Assembly: GCA_963748315.1 (NCBI GenBank)
Contig: CAVVIK010000006.1
Coordinates: 1,269,715-1,333,714, forward strand
Direction of reading: 5' to 3'
Source: DASPHG01 sp963748315
Lineage (GTDB): Bacteria; Actinomycetota; Thermoleophilia; Solirubrobacterales; Thermoleophilaceae
DNA length: 64,000 nt
The notes below the pieces were generated by a model that was not told the origin of the DNA, searched no databases, and saw only the letters and a program-made list of their open reading frames with translations. Below are positions 42,188 through 50,738 of the stretch, piece after piece (positions within the stretch are counted from its first letter, which is position 1; each line of letters starts with the position of its first letter). The position numbers and the translations under genes are program-made.

Positions 42188-42658
42188 ATGGATACGAATT
42201 CGCACGACCTGACGGGCGACCTGGATGCCGTTGCGAAGCGGCTTCGGAACGATCGCCCGCGGATTACAGAACTCGAGCTCGACCGCGCGAAGCGCCGGGC
42301 GATCTCCCAGGCTTCACCGACGGCCTTGATGAAACCTCGCATCGCGGTTGCCCTCGTGCTCGCGATCGGCCTGCTCACCGGCGGCACCGGCGCCACGCTC
42401 GCGGTGATCTCGGAATCGGGCAGCGCCGCCGAGGTCCAATATCCGGAGCTGCAGCCGAAGGAGTCGATCAACCCCGGCGTGCTCGGCTCGGAGCGGAGTG
42501 GCGCCGCGCAGGTTCAGGAAGAGCAGCAGGTCGCTACGGGCGGCAGTGAGCTTCCCTTCACCGGCTTCCTCGCGATTCCCCTGCTCGTCGTGGGCGTCGC
42601 CTTCCTCGTGACGGGCGGAGTGCTCCGCTCGCGCTCGAGCGGCGACAAGACCGGCTGA
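42188..42658 (+). CDS. Membrane/surface protein with C-terminal LPXTG-type sorting signal
   Basis: The 156-residue protein has a cytosolic N-terminus of ~47 residues (VAKRLRNDRPRITELELDRA), a TM helix (IAVALVLAIGLLTGG), an extracytoplasmic Gln/Glu/Ser-rich stretch, and a C-terminal LPFTG followed by a hydrophobic segment (FLAIPLLVVGVAFLVTGG) and a basic tail RSRSSG, the three-part sortase signal. The cytosolic N-terminus plus a divergent ECF sigma gene suggests an anti-sigma or signalling partner. A sortase is not encoded in this window. A conventional two-TM protein without sortase processing cannot be excluded. Confidence 0.75.
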   Translation: MDTNSHDLTGDLDAVAKRLRNDRPRITELELDRAKRRAISQASPTALMKPRIAVALVLAIGLLTGGTGATLAVISESGSAAEVQYPELQPKESINPGVLGSERSGAAQVQEEQQVATGGSELPFTGFLAIPLLVVGVAFLVTGGVLRSRSSGDKTG

Positions 42659-42692
42659 GTCGCGGCGCCTCATTGGATCGGGAGGCGGGCCT

Positions 42693-44636
42693 TCAGTGCC
42701 CGCCGTCTTCCATTTCTCGGGGTCGTTCGTAGACGCGAACGCCCTCCTCTGCCTCGATCGTCCGAGGCTCGCGTGGGTTGAGCCGCCGGGCCTCGGCGAT
42801 CTCCGGGCGCGGGTCCTGCCCGTCGGCGCCCAAGACGAGCGCGAGCCCATAGTGGTAGACCCAGTTGTCCGGGTCGCGGTCCACGGCGTTTCGCATCATC
42901 CGCTCCGCCAGCTCGTTGTCGCCGGCGCGGACGTCGCAGAAGGAGAGGATCGCGTACGGCTCCGGGCGCGCGCTGAGCGCAGACGTCGCCGACAGCGCAT
43001 CGTCGATCGCCGTGTCGCAGTCGCCGGCCTTGAAAGCGGCGACGCTGTCGCGCACGCGCGCGTCCGCGAGCGCGTTGAGAACGGGGGTGATCGCGAGCGC
43101 CAGCACGACGAGCGCTGCGACCACGCGCGCGATCCGCGACGGCGCCACCAGGCGCGTCTCAGGCGCGCCCGGGGGCCGGGCGAGCGCGAGCCCACCGGCT
43201 GCGAACAGCCACGCCGTCACCGCCGGCAGCTCCCAGACCCAATCCTGAGCCGCGTGGAGCGCCCACACGCATCCGGCGATGAACAGCGCCGACCACGGGG
43301 CGCGCCCGTGCCCGCCGGAGCGCATCCCCAGCGCCACGAGGATCCCGCCGAGCGCCAACACGAGCAGCAGGCCGCCGACCAGGCCGAGCTCCGACAGCGT
43401 CTCGAGGTAGAGCGAGTGGCCGTCGCGCACGGTGAAGTCCGACGGGCGATGCTGTGCCCAGGTCAGCTCGTACGTCCCGGCACCGGTGCCCTTGAGGGGG
43501 GCGCTGCTGAACGCGTCGATCGCCTCTTCCCAGTGCTGGATGCGGCCGTTGTTGCCGACGGAGGTCAGCCGCTCGCGCGCGTCCTCGCTCGCGCGGAGGA
43601 CGTCGCCCTCCTTGAACTTCTCGTACTGGCGCGAGATCCGGTCGTTCATGTCGAGCGCGATCCACGAGGTTCCCGCCGCGAGGAGGAGGACGCCGGCAGT
43701 CGTGACGACGACGACGTTGCGCGTGCGCTTGGGCACGTCGATCCTGAGGAGCCGCTCGTCGAGGCCCGTGTGCACCAGGGCGTACCGCACCGCCCCCGCC
43801 GCGAGCGCGCACAGCAATAGGACGACGAATACCTCCTGACCCTGGTCGACCGCCCCGGACGTGGTCGGATCGGGTCGCGCGAGCAGCTCCGCGTTGTACG
43901 ACCAGGCGACCGCGATGGTCGTAGGCGGCACGACCGCGATCAGCGCGGACAGGAGCCCGCGTGGACGTGCCAGGACGATGTAGCCGACCACGCCGACGGC
44001 CATCACCACGATGCTCGCCCGCGAGAAGGTGAAGTAGAGCGTGGAGGCCAGGAGCGGCAGGAACGCCGCCCCGGCGACCCGCACCGCGACGTGCTCCCGC
44101 GCCGAGCAGCTCATGTGCGTCGCGAAGACGATCGAGATCGCCGCGAGCAGGCCGACCCCGTTCCAGTAGGTGATCGGATACGACAGGCGCTGGTCGAGGA
44201 CGTTCGGCGCAATCGGGAAGACGTCCGGCAGCACGCGCGTGGCGAGCCCGCCCATGCACACGAACGTCATGGCGCCCGCGATCCCGAACATCACGATGCG
44301 CGCGGTCTCGGTCGTACGCGGGAGAGTCGCTAGCAGCGCGAGCGTGAGCATGTAGAGGAGCACGCGGTCGAACTCGCCCACCGCGCGGGCCGGCGCATCG
44401 GACCACGCGCTCGAGATGAGCGACCAGACGGCGAAGAGCGCCAGCGCAGCGGTGACGAGGCCCGCGCCCAGACCGAAGCCCTCGAGCGGGCGCTCCGCGA
44501 GCGTCAGCCGAACGACGAGCGCGATCGCCAGCACGGCCACGGCCACCCCGGTGGCCGGGGGGAAGTAACCCCCTCCATCGAACCCCAGATAAATGGTGAG
44601 CGCCCCTGGTAGCAGGGCTATTGTCGGGGTCCACAT
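42693..44636 (-). CDS. O-antigen ligase/polymerase-like membrane protein with TPR tail
   Basis: The 647-residue protein has ten or more TM helices. The Wzy_C/O-antigen ligase region shows the large loop with GNNGRIQHWEEAIDAF, LKGTGAGTYE and RDGHSLYLETLSELGL, including the conserved RxxxW-like and H motifs of the ligase fold. The last ~110 residues contain two TPR-like helices (CDTAIDDALSATSAL and AERMMRNAVDRDPDNWVYHY). Such proteins polymerise or ligate undecaprenyl-linked glycans. The start shares the CATG at 44634-44637 with the divergent sugar transferase. Confidence 0.85.
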   Translation of the reverse strand: MWTPTIALLPGALTIYLGFDGGGYFPPATGVAVAVLAIALVVRLTLAERPLEGFGLGAGLVTAALALFAVWSLISSAWSDAPARAVGEFDRVLLYMLTLALLATLPRTTETARIVMFGIAGAMTFVCMGGLATRVLPDVFPIAPNVLDQRLSYPITYWNGVGLLAAISIVFATHMSCSAREHVAVRVAGAAFLPLLASTLYFTFSRASIVVMAVGVVGYIVLARPRGLLSALIAVVPPTTIAVAWSYNAELLARPDPTTSGAVDQGQEVFVVLLLCALAAGAVRYALVHTGLDERLLRIDVPKRTRNVVVVTTAGVLLLAAGTSWIALDMNDRISRQYEKFKEGDVLRASEDARERLTSVGNNGRIQHWEEAIDAFSSAPLKGTGAGTYELTWAQHRPSDFTVRDGHSLYLETLSELGLVGGLLLVLALGGILVALGMRSGGHGRAPWSALFIAGCVWALHAAQDWVWELPAVTAWLFAAGGLALARPPGAPETRLVAPSRIARVVAALVVLALAITPVLNALADARVRDSVAAFKAGDCDTAIDDALSATSALSARPEPYAILSFCDVRAGDNELAERMMRNAVDRDPDNWVYHYGLALVLGADGQDPRPEIAEARRLNPREPRTIEAEEGVRVYERPREMEDGGH

Positions 44637-45279
44637 GGGGGCGCGATCTTACGTAGCACCTCGACACGGGCTTTGGATGGCCGCGAAGCGCGCGATCGAC
44701 GTGGTCGGGTCCATCGTGGGGCTCGTGCTGCTCTCGCCGCTCGTGCTCGCACTCGCCGCAGCGGTCGTCATCGACAGCGGGCGTCCGGTGTTCTTCCGCC
44801 AGCTTCGGCTCGGCCGCGGACTACGGGAGTTCCGGGTGCTGAAGTTCCGCACGATGAAGCTCGGGGCGACATCCGAGATGCACCAGGCGTACATCAAGAA
44901 GCTCGTGACCGGCCAGGCGGACGACGACACCCTCAAGAAGCTCACGTCTGATCCGCGCGTGACACGCGTCGGTGCGTTCCTGCGCAAGACGAGCCTTGAC
45001 GAGCTGCCGCAGCTCGTCAACGTGCTCGCGGGCAACATGTCGCTCGTCGGGCCGCGGCCCGCGCTCGAGTACGAGCTCCAGTACTACTCCGAAGATCACT
45101 ACGGGCGCTTCGCGGTGAAGCCGGGCATAACCGGCCTGTGGCAGGTGTCCGGCCGCAACAAGCTCGGGTTTACCGAGATGCTCGACCTGGACGCCGAGTA
45201 CGCGCGCTCCAGCAACCTCGCGACGGACATGAGGATCCTCGTAAAGACGCCGGTTGCCGCGATCTCGAAAACAGCGTGA
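44635..45279 (+). CDS. Polyprenyl-phosphate sugar-1-phosphate transferase (initiating exopolysaccharide enzyme)
   Basis: With ATG 44635 the product is 214 residues; an internal ATG at 44677 (AAKRAIDVVGS) is an equally good start. The single N-terminal membrane helix (IVGLVLLSPLVLALAAAV) is followed by the bacterial sugar-transferase motifs PVFFRQLRLGRGLREF, FRVLKFRTM, TSLDELPQLVNVL, SLVGPRPAL and KPGITGLWQVSGRN. It is a short PglC-like form without the long multi-TM N-terminus of WbaP. It transfers a sugar phosphate to undecaprenyl phosphate, the first step of repeat-unit assembly. A GTGA overlap joins it to the aminotransferase gene. Confidence 0.9.
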   Translation: MGARSYVAPRHGLWMAAKRAIDVVGSIVGLVLLSPLVLALAAAVVIDSGRPVFFRQLRLGRGLREFRVLKFRTMKLGATSEMHQAYIKKLVTGQADDDTLKKLTSDPRVTRVGAFLRKTSLDELPQLVNVLAGNMSLVGPRPALEYELQYYSEDHYGRFAVKPGITGLWQVSGRNKLGFTEMLDLDAEYARSSNLATDMRILVKTPVAAISKTA

Positions 45280-46343
45280 GCGGCGTTCCCTTCATCGACC
45301 TGGGGCGCGCCCACGAGCCGCTCCAAGCGGATCTCGCCGCCACGTTCGAACGGATCGCGCGCAGCAGCCAATTCGTCCTCGCGGCCGACCTGGATGAGTT
45401 CGAGTCTGCGTTCGCCGGCTACTGCGGCGCCGCTCACTGCGTTGGGGTCAGCGACGGCACTGAGGCGCTTCGGCTCGCTCTCACGGCACTCGGCGCGGGG
45501 CCTGGCCGCGAGGTCCTGACGGTGCCGAGCACGTTCATCGCGACCGTCGAGGCAATCGCGGCGACCGGAGCGAAGCCGATCCTGGTTGACATCGATCCCG
45601 CTACGCGCTGCATGGACCCGCAGCGGCTGGCGGACGCAGTCGGACCCGACACCGCGGCGGTGGTACCCGTGCACCTTCACGGGCATCCCGCGCCGATGGA
45701 CGAGATTCTCGCCGCGGCCGGCGAGGTGCCGGTGCTCGAGGACTCGGCTCAAGCGCACGGCTACCCGGTTCGGGGCGCGGCGGCAACATTCAGCTTCTAC
45801 CCGACGAAGAACCTCGGGGCGCTCGGCGACGGTGGCGCTGTCGTGACCGACGACGCGGAGGTCGCGGAGGCGGTGCGCTCGATGCGCCACCACGGTTGCA
45901 CGCCCGCTGACGCCAACGACCACGTCCGGGTCGGCGCGTCGGGCAGGCTCGACAACCTCCAGGCCGCCCTCCTGCTCGTAAAGCTGCCGCACCTCGACGA
46001 GTGGAACGAGCAACGTCGCGAGGCGGCCGCGCTCTACCGCCGCGCCCTCGCGGATTTGCCGGCGGACCTGCCGCCGGAGGAGGGCGTCTTCCATCTGTTC
46101 GCGATCGAGCTGGACGACCGCGACCGCGTGCGTGGGGCGCTGCGCGACGCCGGCGTCGGCACCGCCATCCACTATCCGCGCCCGGCGCACCTGAATCCCG
46201 CGTGGAGTCACCTCGGATCTCGGGGCGACCATCCGGCCGCCGAAAGGCTCGCGGAGCGCACGTTGTCACTGCCGATGTTCCCGGGCATCACCGCCGCGGA
46301 GATCGAACGGGTAGCCGACGCGCTCCGGGCTCAGATGTCGTAG
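45276..46343 (+). CDS. DegT/DnrJ/EryC1/StrS PLP-dependent sugar aminotransferase
   Basis: Starting at GTG 45276, the protein is 355 residues. It shows VPFIDLGRAHEPL at the N-terminus, the cofactor phosphate loop GVSDGTEALRLAL, FIATVEAIAATGAKPILVD, the Asp in VLEDSAQAHG and the Schiff-base lysine in SFYPTKNLGALGDGG. The C-terminal domain ends with ERTLSLPMFPGIT. It converts a nucleotide-linked ketosugar to an aminosugar, probably before transfer by the upstream transferase. It is cotranscribed with that gene and convergent with the deacetylase. Confidence 0.92.
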   Translation: MSGVPFIDLGRAHEPLQADLAATFERIARSSQFVLAADLDEFESAFAGYCGAAHCVGVSDGTEALRLALTALGAGPGREVLTVPSTFIATVEAIAATGAKPILVDIDPATRCMDPQRLADAVGPDTAAVVPVHLHGHPAPMDEILAAAGEVPVLEDSAQAHGYPVRGAAATFSFYPTKNLGALGDGGAVVTDDAEVAEAVRSMRHHGCTPADANDHVRVGASGRLDNLQAALLLVKLPHLDEWNEQRREAAALYRRALADLPADLPPEEGVFHLFAIELDDRDRVRGALRDAGVGTAIHYPRPAHLNPAWSHLGSRGDHPAAERLAERTLSLPMFPGITAAEIERVADALRAQMS

Positions 46344-47371
46344 ACGATCCGGCCGTCCACCTCGCGCGCGTGGGCGACGGTCGCACCGTCGGCGTCGCCC
46401 TGGAGCTGCGCGCGGTCCTTCCACCAGCTCGCGACCTCGCGCGGGAGCGCGTGCCACCCGCCGGCGAGCGCTGTGAGCCCGCCGAGGAACTCGTCGTAGA
46501 GATCGAGGCGGTCCTCCCTGATCAGGTAGTCGGGATGCACGTCGGCGTTGACCAGTCCGTGGTGCTCGCGGATCCACTCGGTCTTGTCGATCCAGAGGTC
46601 GATGCCAGGCTGCTGCAGCAGCTCCCACATCGTGTGGTCCTGGACGAGCGTGATCGGCAGCTCGACCATGTCGTCGATGAAGTACGGGAAGATCGAGCAG
46701 CAGCCGCCGGCCTGCGGCTCGAACGGGTCGGTATCCGGAAACGAGCTGTCGTAGAGCGCGCCCAGCCGCGGCATCCAATCCGCGTTGCGATAGGTGACCG
46801 GCGAGCGCCAGCCGACCGCCTGCCACTCCGCGAGGTAGTGGTGGATCTTCGGCAGCGTCCGCACGAAGGTCTCCTCGTTGCGCCACAGGCGGTGGTCGTG
46901 ATGGATCCCGTGCAGGCCGATCTCGCAGCCGTCGGCGCGCAGCTTCGCGAACAGCCCAGGCGGGATCGGGTAGTCCTCGGCGACGAAGTTCCACGACGAG
47001 ACGACTCCGTGCACACGCTCGACCTTGCGCACCCGCTCGATGTTCTCGATCCCCGCCGGGCCCTCGACGTCGTGCGTGAGGATGTAGGCGAAGCGGTGCC
47101 CACCCGGCCAGAAGTTCACGAACGGCACGCGCTCCCCGCCGTTTGCCCGGATTGCCTCCCGGAACGACTCCTCCTGGTGCCGCACGAGCACGTCCTCGAT
47201 CGGCCAGCGGGGGAACTCCTGCCTGGCGCGGCGGCGCGCGTGGCGGCGGCGGAGCGCCATCTGAACCGAACGCGGCAGCATCGGCTTCACCAGGTAGTAC
47301 GGCCCGGCGAACCTCGCGATCCCCGGCGGCGCGTAGCGCTCCCGGAGGTAGTACTCCGGGTTCAATTCCAT
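46331..47371 (-). CDS. Polysaccharide deacetylase family protein
   Basis: The 346-residue protein has a basic N-terminal ~95 residues and then a NodB-like domain: the catalytic Asp motif YILTHDVEG, SSWNFVAEDYPIP, the zinc/histidine motif EIGLHGIHHDHRLW, then WRSPVTYRNADWM and, late, HPDYLIRE. The THDVEG form and large insertions resemble deacetylases of PEP-CTERM/exosortase-type exopolysaccharide loci. There is no signal peptide, so the substrate may be cytoplasmic-side or lipid-linked. It overlaps the convergent aminotransferase by 13 bases. Confidence 0.83.
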   Translation of the reverse strand: MELNPEYYLRERYAPPGIARFAGPYYLVKPMLPRSVQMALRRRHARRRARQEFPRWPIEDVLVRHQEESFREAIRANGGERVPFVNFWPGGHRFAYILTHDVEGPAGIENIERVRKVERVHGVVSSWNFVAEDYPIPPGLFAKLRADGCEIGLHGIHHDHRLWRNEETFVRTLPKIHHYLAEWQAVGWRSPVTYRNADWMPRLGALYDSSFPDTDPFEPQAGGCCSIFPYFIDDMVELPITLVQDHTMWELLQQPGIDLWIDKTEWIREHHGLVNADVHPDYLIREDRLDLYDEFLGGLTALAGGWHALPREVASWWKDRAQLQGDADGATVAHAREVDGRIVYDI

Positions 47372-47382
47372 GCGTCTAACTA

Positions 47383-48396
47383 CTAGCCGAAGTGCCGGTA
47401 GGCCGCACCCACCAGGCGTCCAACGCCAGGCGGCGAATGGCGGATGACGGGCGCGAGCAACCGCTGCGCCCGCGACCCGTCGCGAGTCGGGGCATCCATG
47501 CCGGAGTAGGTGTAGTGCAGGGGCAGCTCGTCGGCGCCCCAGCCGCGCTTGAACTGCTTGAGCCCCTCCTGCTCGAGGTCGGTGCGCCCGAAGTCGAGCT
47601 CGCGCACTCCCGCCTCGCAGGCCCAGCGGATTACCTCGGCGAACAGCAGGTTGTTCGGCCTGCGTTCGAGCGCAGAGCGGTCGGACGCGCCGTACTTGTA
47701 GATCAGGTGCTCGCGCAGGCGCAGGAAGACGGCGGCTCCGATGGGGTGGTCGCCGTCACTGACGAGCGCCACGAACCCGTGACCGCGCTCGAACAGCGGG
47801 CCGAGCCCGTCTATGAACCGCTTCGGCTGCGTCGGGACGCCCTGGTGCCGGCGGGTCCGCAGGTGGAGCCGGTAGAAGGAGTCGAGTGCGCCGGCATCGG
47901 TGCGGCGCTCGAACGTGAGCCCCTCGCGACGAGCCTTCGCAACCCCACGGCGGATGCCGCTGCTCGCCCGCTCCGCGACCGCATCGGCGTCCGGCTCGAG
48001 CCCCAGCGCATGCCGCCAGTAGCTTTGAACGGTCTCGCCGAGCGCGTCCATCCGCCAGCGCACCTCGAGCCCGAGCCCGGTCGCGCGCCGGTGCTCGTCC
48101 ACCGCGCTCGCGAGCTCGTCTTCGGATGCCCCGTCGGTCAAGGGTGGGCACGCGTCCGAGAACGGGAGCGCGACGAGCCGCCGCCCGGTCAGGCGGCTCT
48201 CCACGCGCGCCCACGGCAGCCCGGCGACGACCCGACCGCCGTCGTCGAGCACGCAGGACGCCGCGAAGTCGTAGCGGTAGCTCCTTGCCAGGAGCTCGAG
48301 CCAAGCCGGGTGGTGGAACATCGTCGCGCCCTCGGCGCGACCGACGAATTCCTCCCAGCGGGAGTCGGTACGCGGGTCCAGGAGCTCGGTACGCAT
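47383..48396 (-). CDS. FemAB/GNAT-like acyltransferase, copy 1
   Basis: From ATG 48394-48396 the protein is 337 residues. It has two GNAT-like halves: MFHHPAWLELLARSYRYDF and GLPWARVESRLTGRRLVALPF in the first, and KARREGLTFERRTDAGALDSFYRLHLRTR with GAAVFLRLREHLIYKYGASD in the second, ending with ELDFGRTDLEQEGLKQFKRGWG. That closing motif is the hallmark of FemAB-related proteins in exopolysaccharide loci. They attach amino acids or acyl groups to glycan precursors; the donor is unknown. It is 11 bases downstream of no gene but lies 11 bases before the deacetylase, likely in one operon. Confidence 0.83.
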   Translation of the reverse strand: MRTELLDPRTDSRWEEFVGRAEGATMFHHPAWLELLARSYRYDFAASCVLDDGGRVVAGLPWARVESRLTGRRLVALPFSDACPPLTDGASEDELASAVDEHRRATGLGLEVRWRMDALGETVQSYWRHALGLEPDADAVAERASSGIRRGVAKARREGLTFERRTDAGALDSFYRLHLRTRRHQGVPTQPKRFIDGLGPLFERGHGFVALVSDGDHPIGAAVFLRLREHLIYKYGASDRSALERRPNNLLFAEVIRWACEAGVRELDFGRTDLEQEGLKQFKRGWGADELPLHYTYSGMDAPTRDGSRAQRLLAPVIRHSPPGVGRLVGAAYRHFG

Positions 48397-48420
48397 ACCG
48401 GCGGGGTACGCTAGCGGCCG

Positions 48421-49494
48421 TTGTCCGAGGCGCGTGTAAGCGAGATCGAGCCCGGCTCCGACCCGCGCTGGGACGAGTTCGTCGCGGGCCATCCCGAGGG
48501 CCACGTCTACCTCCACTCCACGTGGCTGCGGTGTCTGGCGGCCGAGTACGACCGGCCGCTGATCGGGCTCGCCACCGAGAGCCCCGGCGGACACATCACC
48601 GGTGTGCTCCCGCTCGTCGAGACGCGCGGCCTTCCGCTCTTGCGGGGCAACGCCACGGTCGGGGCGCGACTCTCGTCGTTGCCGCGCACCCCGTTGGCCG
48701 GACCGCTCGCAAGTGATCGGCAGTCGGCCGCCGCGCTACTCCAGGCCGCGCTCGAGCGGTCGGAGGTGCGCCTCCAGATAAAGCGCGCGGCGCCCGACCT
48801 CGACGGTCTCGTGCCGGGCCTGGCCGGCGCCGCGTGGCGCACCTCGTACGTCATGGCGCTGCCGGACGACGAGTCGGCGCTGCGGTTCGGCAACTCGCGC
48901 AACCACGGCCGGATCAAGTGGGCCGTCAACAAGGCCGCCAAGGAAGGTGTCCAAGTGCGCGTCGCCTCCGACGCCGACGACGTCCATGCGTGGTACCGGC
49001 TCTATCTCGAAACGATGCGCGAGGTGGTCGTCCCGCCTCGCCCGCTGCGACTCTTCGAGGCGATGTTCGACGAGATGGCAGGGCGTGACCTGATGCGGCT
49101 GTACGTCGCCGAGCAGCCCGGCAGCGGCATGATCGCCGGCTCGATCGTCCTAGGGCTCGGGCGGACGGCCTTCTACGCGTTCAACGGCAGGCGTCGCGAT
49201 GCCCTCGCGCTGCGGCCGAACGAGGTGCTGCAGTGGGAGGCGATCCATGACGCCTGTCGGCGCGGCTTCGAGCGCTACGACCTCGGCGAGGTCACCGAGG
49301 ACCGCGCCGGGCTGGCGGACTTCAAGCGCAAATGGGGCGCCGACGAGGTGCAACTCCATCGCTACTACCACCCTCCGGCGGAACCGGGAGACGAGGGCGG
49401 TGGTGGCATGACGCGCGTGGCCATGTCGGTGTGGCCGCGTCTGCCGCTCGCCGCGACTCGCTTCGCGGGTGAGCTCGCCTACAGGTGGCTGTGA
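48421..49494 (+). CDS. FemAB/GNAT-like acyltransferase, copy 2
   Basis: The TTG at 48421 opens a 357-residue protein. The pattern mirrors copy 1: VYLHSTWLRCLAAEYDRPL, GVLPLVETRGLPLLRGN, then WAVNKAAKEGVQVRVASD, HAWYRLYLETMR, GRTAFYAFNGRRRDALALRP and FERYDLGEVTEDRAGLADFK followed by RKWGADE. It is divergent from copy 1 with 24 bases between the starts, so this is an inverted pair of paralogues. A GTGA overlap joins it to the second aminotransferase, suggesting that it modifies the aminosugar made there. Confidence 0.83.
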   Translation: MSEARVSEIEPGSDPRWDEFVAGHPEGHVYLHSTWLRCLAAEYDRPLIGLATESPGGHITGVLPLVETRGLPLLRGNATVGARLSSLPRTPLAGPLASDRQSAAALLQAALERSEVRLQIKRAAPDLDGLVPGLAGAAWRTSYVMALPDDESALRFGNSRNHGRIKWAVNKAAKEGVQVRVASDADDVHAWYRLYLETMREVVVPPRPLRLFEAMFDEMAGRDLMRLYVAEQPGSGMIAGSIVLGLGRTAFYAFNGRRRDALALRPNEVLQWEAIHDACRRGFERYDLGEVTEDRAGLADFKRKWGADEVQLHRYYHPPAEPGDEGGGGMTRVAMSVWPRLPLAATRFAGELAYRWL

Positions 49495-50738
49495 GGGTCC
49501 CGCGCCGGACGGCCCAGCTGGGCGGCACGACCAGCGCGGGCGACGCGGGGCGTGCACTCGTGCTGGCGGCGCGGCCGCGGCGGCTGATCGACGGGCCCGC
49601 GCTCGAGCGCTACGAGGCCGAGCTCGCGCGCCGCGTCGGGGCCGACTTCGCGATCTCGTTCGGCTCGGGACGCGTCGCTCTCTACGGGATATTGCGCGAG
49701 CTCGGGGTCGGCCGGGGCGACGAGGTGATCGTCCCGCTGCCCACCCACGTCGTCGTCACGAACGCGGTCAGCTATCTCGGTGCGAAGCCGGTCTACGCCG
49801 ACTGCCGGCTGACCGACTTCAACATCGACCCAACGGGCCTCGCCGCGCTCTTCGGCCCGCGCACGAAGGCGATCCTCGTCCAGCACACGTTCGGGATCCC
49901 GGGCGACATGGAGTCGCTGCTCGAGATGGCCGCCGCGCATGAGGTTCCGTTGATCGAGGATTGCGTCCACGCGCTCGGGGCGACATGGCGCGGCCGGCCG
50001 GTCGGAGGGATCGGCGCCGCCGGGTTCTTCAGCACCGAGGAGACGAAGATCATCTCGAGCACGATGGGCGGCGCGGGCGTGACGAGCGACCCGCAGCTCG
50101 CCGAGCGCGTGCGCGCGTTCCAGCGCGAGTGCCCGCCTCCGCGGGCCGCGCTCACCGCGCGGCGGCTGGCGAAGCTCGCGCTCTACTACGTGCTCACGCA
50201 ATCGCACCTCCACACCGCCACGCGCCCCGCGTACGAGGCGCTCGGCGGCTACCAGCCGCTGCCGGTCCCGACGTCGGAGGCCGAGCTCGCAGGCGAGCGG
50301 CCCGAGCACTACGAGGAGCGGCTGGCGGCCGCGCAGGCGGAGATCGCGCTCAGGCAGCTCGCGCGGCTCGACGAGAACCTCGCGCACCGGCGCCGGGTTG
50401 CGGCCGAGTACGCCGCTCGGCTGGAGCCGATGGGCTTCGTCGCTCCGGTCGTCGCGGCCGACGCCGAGCCGGCGTGGGTCCGGTATCCCGTGCGCGTTGC
50501 CAACCGCGACGCCGCGATCGAGGCGCTCCGGCGGCGCACCGTGCCGGGCACATGGTTCACCTCGGTGCAGGAGGAGGCGATCCGGCCGACGTTGAACGGC
50601 TACGTCGCGGGCACATGCCCGAACGCCGAGCAGGCCGCGCGCGAGCTCGTGAACCTGCCGACGCATCCCCGCGTGGGACCGAAGGACGTCGCGGCTATCG
50701 TCGAGGCGATGTCGCGCGTCGAGCCCGCATGCGCATAG
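49491..50738 (+). CDS. DegT/DnrJ/EryC1-like PLP-dependent aminotransferase, copy 2
   Basis: From GTG 49491 the protein is 415 residues. Visible elements are FAISFGSGRVALYGIL (phosphate loop), EVIVPLPTHVVVTNAV, LIEDCVHALGATW and FFSTEETKIISSTMGGAG, where the lysine takes the Schiff-base place. The loop around the lysine differs from the classical SFHxTKN form, and a ~60-residue insertion (ALYYVLTQSHLHTATRP onward) is present, so it is a divergent subfamily. The substrate is probably a nucleotide sugar. It overlaps the next glycosyltransferase gene by 10 bases. Confidence 0.87.
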   Translation: MRVPRRTAQLGGTTSAGDAGRALVLAARPRRLIDGPALERYEAELARRVGADFAISFGSGRVALYGILRELGVGRGDEVIVPLPTHVVVTNAVSYLGAKPVYADCRLTDFNIDPTGLAALFGPRTKAILVQHTFGIPGDMESLLEMAAAHEVPLIEDCVHALGATWRGRPVGGIGAAGFFSTEETKIISSTMGGAGVTSDPQLAERVRAFQRECPPPRAALTARRLAKLALYYVLTQSHLHTATRPAYEALGGYQPLPVPTSEAELAGERPEHYEERLAAAQAEIALRQLARLDENLAHRRRVAAEYAARLEPMGFVAPVVAADAEPAWVRYPVRVANRDAAIEALRRRTVPGTWFTSVQEEAIRPTLNGYVAGTCPNAEQAARELVNLPTHPRVGPKDVAAIVEAMSRVEPACA

